A stretch of DNA of 6,952 nt from Rhodoluna sp. (lineage in GTDB: Bacteria; Actinomycetota; Actinomycetes; Actinomycetales; Microbacteriaceae). The notes below the pieces were generated by a model. The model was not told the origin of the DNA. It did not search any database and saw nothing but the letters and a program-made list of their open reading frames with translations. A program made the translations under genes and the position numbers. The stretch spans positions 1 through 6,952 of the forward strand of contig JAPLAJ010000120.1 in NCBI GenBank assembly GCA_026393335.1. The letters run 5' to 3'. Below are positions 5,541 through 6,952 of the stretch, in pieces. Within the stretch, counting starts at the first letter, position 1. The number at the start of each line of letters is the position of its first letter.

Positions 5541-6952
5541 TATTCGGCTTTCTTCTTCTTTGCAGCGCCTTTTTTAACAGTTCGAGCTGGAGCAGTAGCT
5601 CGTCGACCAGCCTTTGAGGCCTTAGGTGCAGCTTGGCCAGGCTCGAGACCTAGCTTCTCCCTACGAATAGCTAGCAGTTCAAAAGCACGCTCTGAAGTTA
5701 GCTCATCTAACGGTTCATCTTTAGGCACTGTAGCGTTCAAAGCGCCATCGGTCACATAAAGACCGAACTGGCCAGATTTAGCAACAACGTTGGTCTTTGC
5801 AGCTGGGTCTTCACCAAACTCCTTCAGCGGAGTTGCAGCAGTTCTTCGGCCTCCATACTTAGGCTGAGCAAATATTTCTAGAGCACCCGGTAGATCCAAA
5901 TCGAAGATCTGATCTTCGGCTTGCAAGCTTCTAGATTCTTTGCCCTTGAGAAGATAAGGACCAAACTTACCGTTTTGTGCTGTGATGTCAATTTCTGTTT
6001 CAGGATCTTGCCCAATAACTCTTGGTAAAGCTAGAAGTCTTAGGGCAACTTCTAAATCAATAGATTCCGCAGACATGGTCTTGAACAAAGAGGCAGTCTT
6101 TGGCTTTACTGCCTCAGGGTCATCAATCAAAACATAAGGACCATAGCGACCATCCTTAAACAGAATGTTGTGTCCTGTTGCAGGGTCAGTTCCTAGAATT
6201 CGATACTGCAGAATTGGAGCTTCAATCAGTTCATGAGCCTTTGCAAGAGTGAGTTCATCAGGGGCTAGGCCCTCTGGAATGTTAATGATCCTGCGGCCAT
6301 TCTCATCTGCGCCTTCAGCATTAGGTTCGATATAGATTTCCATATAAGGACCGTACTTACCAGTTCTCAAGGTAATGCCATCACCTAGATCTAGTGAGTT
6401 CAATGCCTTTGGATCTATATCGCCAATATTTTCAACTACGCTGTGTAGACCTGGGTTATCACCAGCACCGAAGTAGAACTGCTTTAGCCAAACGCTTCGT
6501 TCAATATTGCCGTTTGCAATCTCATCCAAGTCTTCTTCCATACGAGCAGTGAACGCATAGTCCACTAGTCGTGACACATTTTGCTCAAGGAAGCGAATAA
6601 CAGTGAAAGCAATCCATTCAGGAACAAGTGCTTGACCACGCTTAACCACGTATCCCTTGTTCAAGATATTGCTAATGATGGCAGCGTATGTTGAAGGGCG
6701 GCCGATGCCCTCTTCTTCAAGAGCCTTGACCAAGCTAGCTTCGGTATATCTTGGTGGCGGTGAAGTCTGGTGGTTCTTTGCATTTACTTCAAGAACCTTT
6801 AGCTTCTGACCAACCTCAAGATTAGGAAGTTTGCTTTCCTTCTCTGTTGACTCGTCCTCGTTGCGGCTCTCATCCTGGCTTTCCTCGTAAGCGGCCATGA
6901 AGCCTCTAAAAGTAACTACAGTTCCACTGGCTGTGAACTCTGCGCGGTCGCC
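5540..6952 (-). CDS. topA: DNA topoisomerase I, C-terminal part (start beyond right edge)
   Basis: The frame is open from the window edge: 18 codons (GDRAEFTASGTVVTFRGF) precede the internal ATG at 6898, so the gene continues to the right and this is about 470 residues of its C-terminus. The enzyme relaxes negative supercoils by single-strand passage; the catalytic Tyr and Toprim domain lie outside the window. Counting from that internal Met, the family motif PPPRYTEASLVKALEEEGIG continuing into RPSTYA spans 47-72. Four C-terminal repeats follow, marked GKYGPY (180-185), GRYGPY (250-255), GKFGPY (310-315) and GQFGLY (376-381), spaced 60-70 residues. The last is degenerate (P to L). There are no cysteine zinc ribbons. 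The end is a Lys/Ala-rich tail (424-452) that in actinobacterial TopA promotes DNA binding. The acidic insert EESQDESRNEDESTEKES (5-22) is variable in the family. The TAG stop overlaps the tmk start. Confidence 0.95.
   Translation of the reverse strand, partial: GDRAEFTASGTVVTFRGFMAAYEESQDESRNEDESTEKESKLPNLEVGQKLKVLEVNAKNHQTSPPPRYTEASLVKALEEEGIGRPSTYAAIISNILNKGYVVKRGQALVPEWIAFTVIRFLEQNVSRLVDYAFTARMEEDLDEIANGNIERSVWLKQFYFGAGDNPGLHSVVENIGDIDPKALNSLDLGDGITLRTGKYGPYMEIYIEPNAEGADENGRRIINIPEGLAPDELTLAKAHELIEAPILQYRILGTDPATGHNILFKDGRYGPYVLIDDPEAVKPKTASLFKTMSAESIDLEVALRLLALPRVIGQDPETEIDITAQNGKFGPYLLKGKESRSLQAEDQIFDLDLPGALEIFAQPKYGGRRTAATPLKEFGEDPAAKTNVVAKSGQFGLYVTDGALNATVPKDEPLDELTSERAFELLAIRREKLGLEPGQAAPKASKAGRRATAPARTVKKGAAKKKKAE

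Noticed and set aside
1..6952. CRISPR arrays, tRNA or rRNA genes
   Set aside because: No spaced repeat array, tRNA cloverleaf motifs or rRNA segments were recognised on either strand.

Overview
The window looks like chromosomal DNA from a free-living actinobacterium of moderate-to-low G+C (about mid-40s percent, judged by eye). All genes lie on the minus strand, so transcription runs from high to low coordinates. The actinobacterial assignment rests on three things: a TopA C-terminus built of GxYGPY-type repeats with a Lys/Ala-rich tail and no zinc ribbons, the gene order topA-tmk-holB, and a following exported SlpD/TAP-like alpha/beta hydrolase. A low-G+C Microbacteriaceae lineage (freshwater Luna type) or an acI-like lineage would fit; I cannot separate these from this sequence.

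Conserved part (6952 to about 2192): the C-terminal part of topA (DNA topoisomerase I), tmk (dTMP kinase), holB (DNA polymerase III delta' clamp-loader subunit) and a secreted TAP-like serine hydrolase. The junctions are extremely tight: a 1-nt topA/tmk overlap, a 3-nt tmk/holB gap and a 4-nt ATGA holB/hydrolase overlap. This indicates one translationally coupled transcription unit joining DNA topology, dTTP supply and replication.

Accessory part (about 231 to 2211): a cassette of about 1.96 kb bounded by a perfect 20-bp direct repeat. It carries three genes: a 121-aa protein resembling a C-terminal toxin module of polymorphic toxins, a 182-aa unknown protein in the position of its immunity protein, and a 236-aa DUF4417-family protein. 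No integrase, transposase or export domain is visible.

Left edge (1 to 227): the N-terminus of a DUF2236/MpaB-type oxygenase gene running out of the window. It starts 3 nt beyond the left repeat copy.

The main result is the junction structure. The right repeat copy contains the last five codons and stop of the hydrolase; the left copy sits just upstream of the oxygenase ATG. Removing the cassette and one repeat copy restores hydrolase-TAG, 5 nt, then the oxygenase ATG, the same tight spacing seen in the rest of the operon. The cassette therefore looks like an insertion at the 3' end of the hydrolase gene that left its reading frame intact but separated the last gene from its operon. The toxin/immunity interpretation is inference; the repeat and the reconstructed junction can be read directly.
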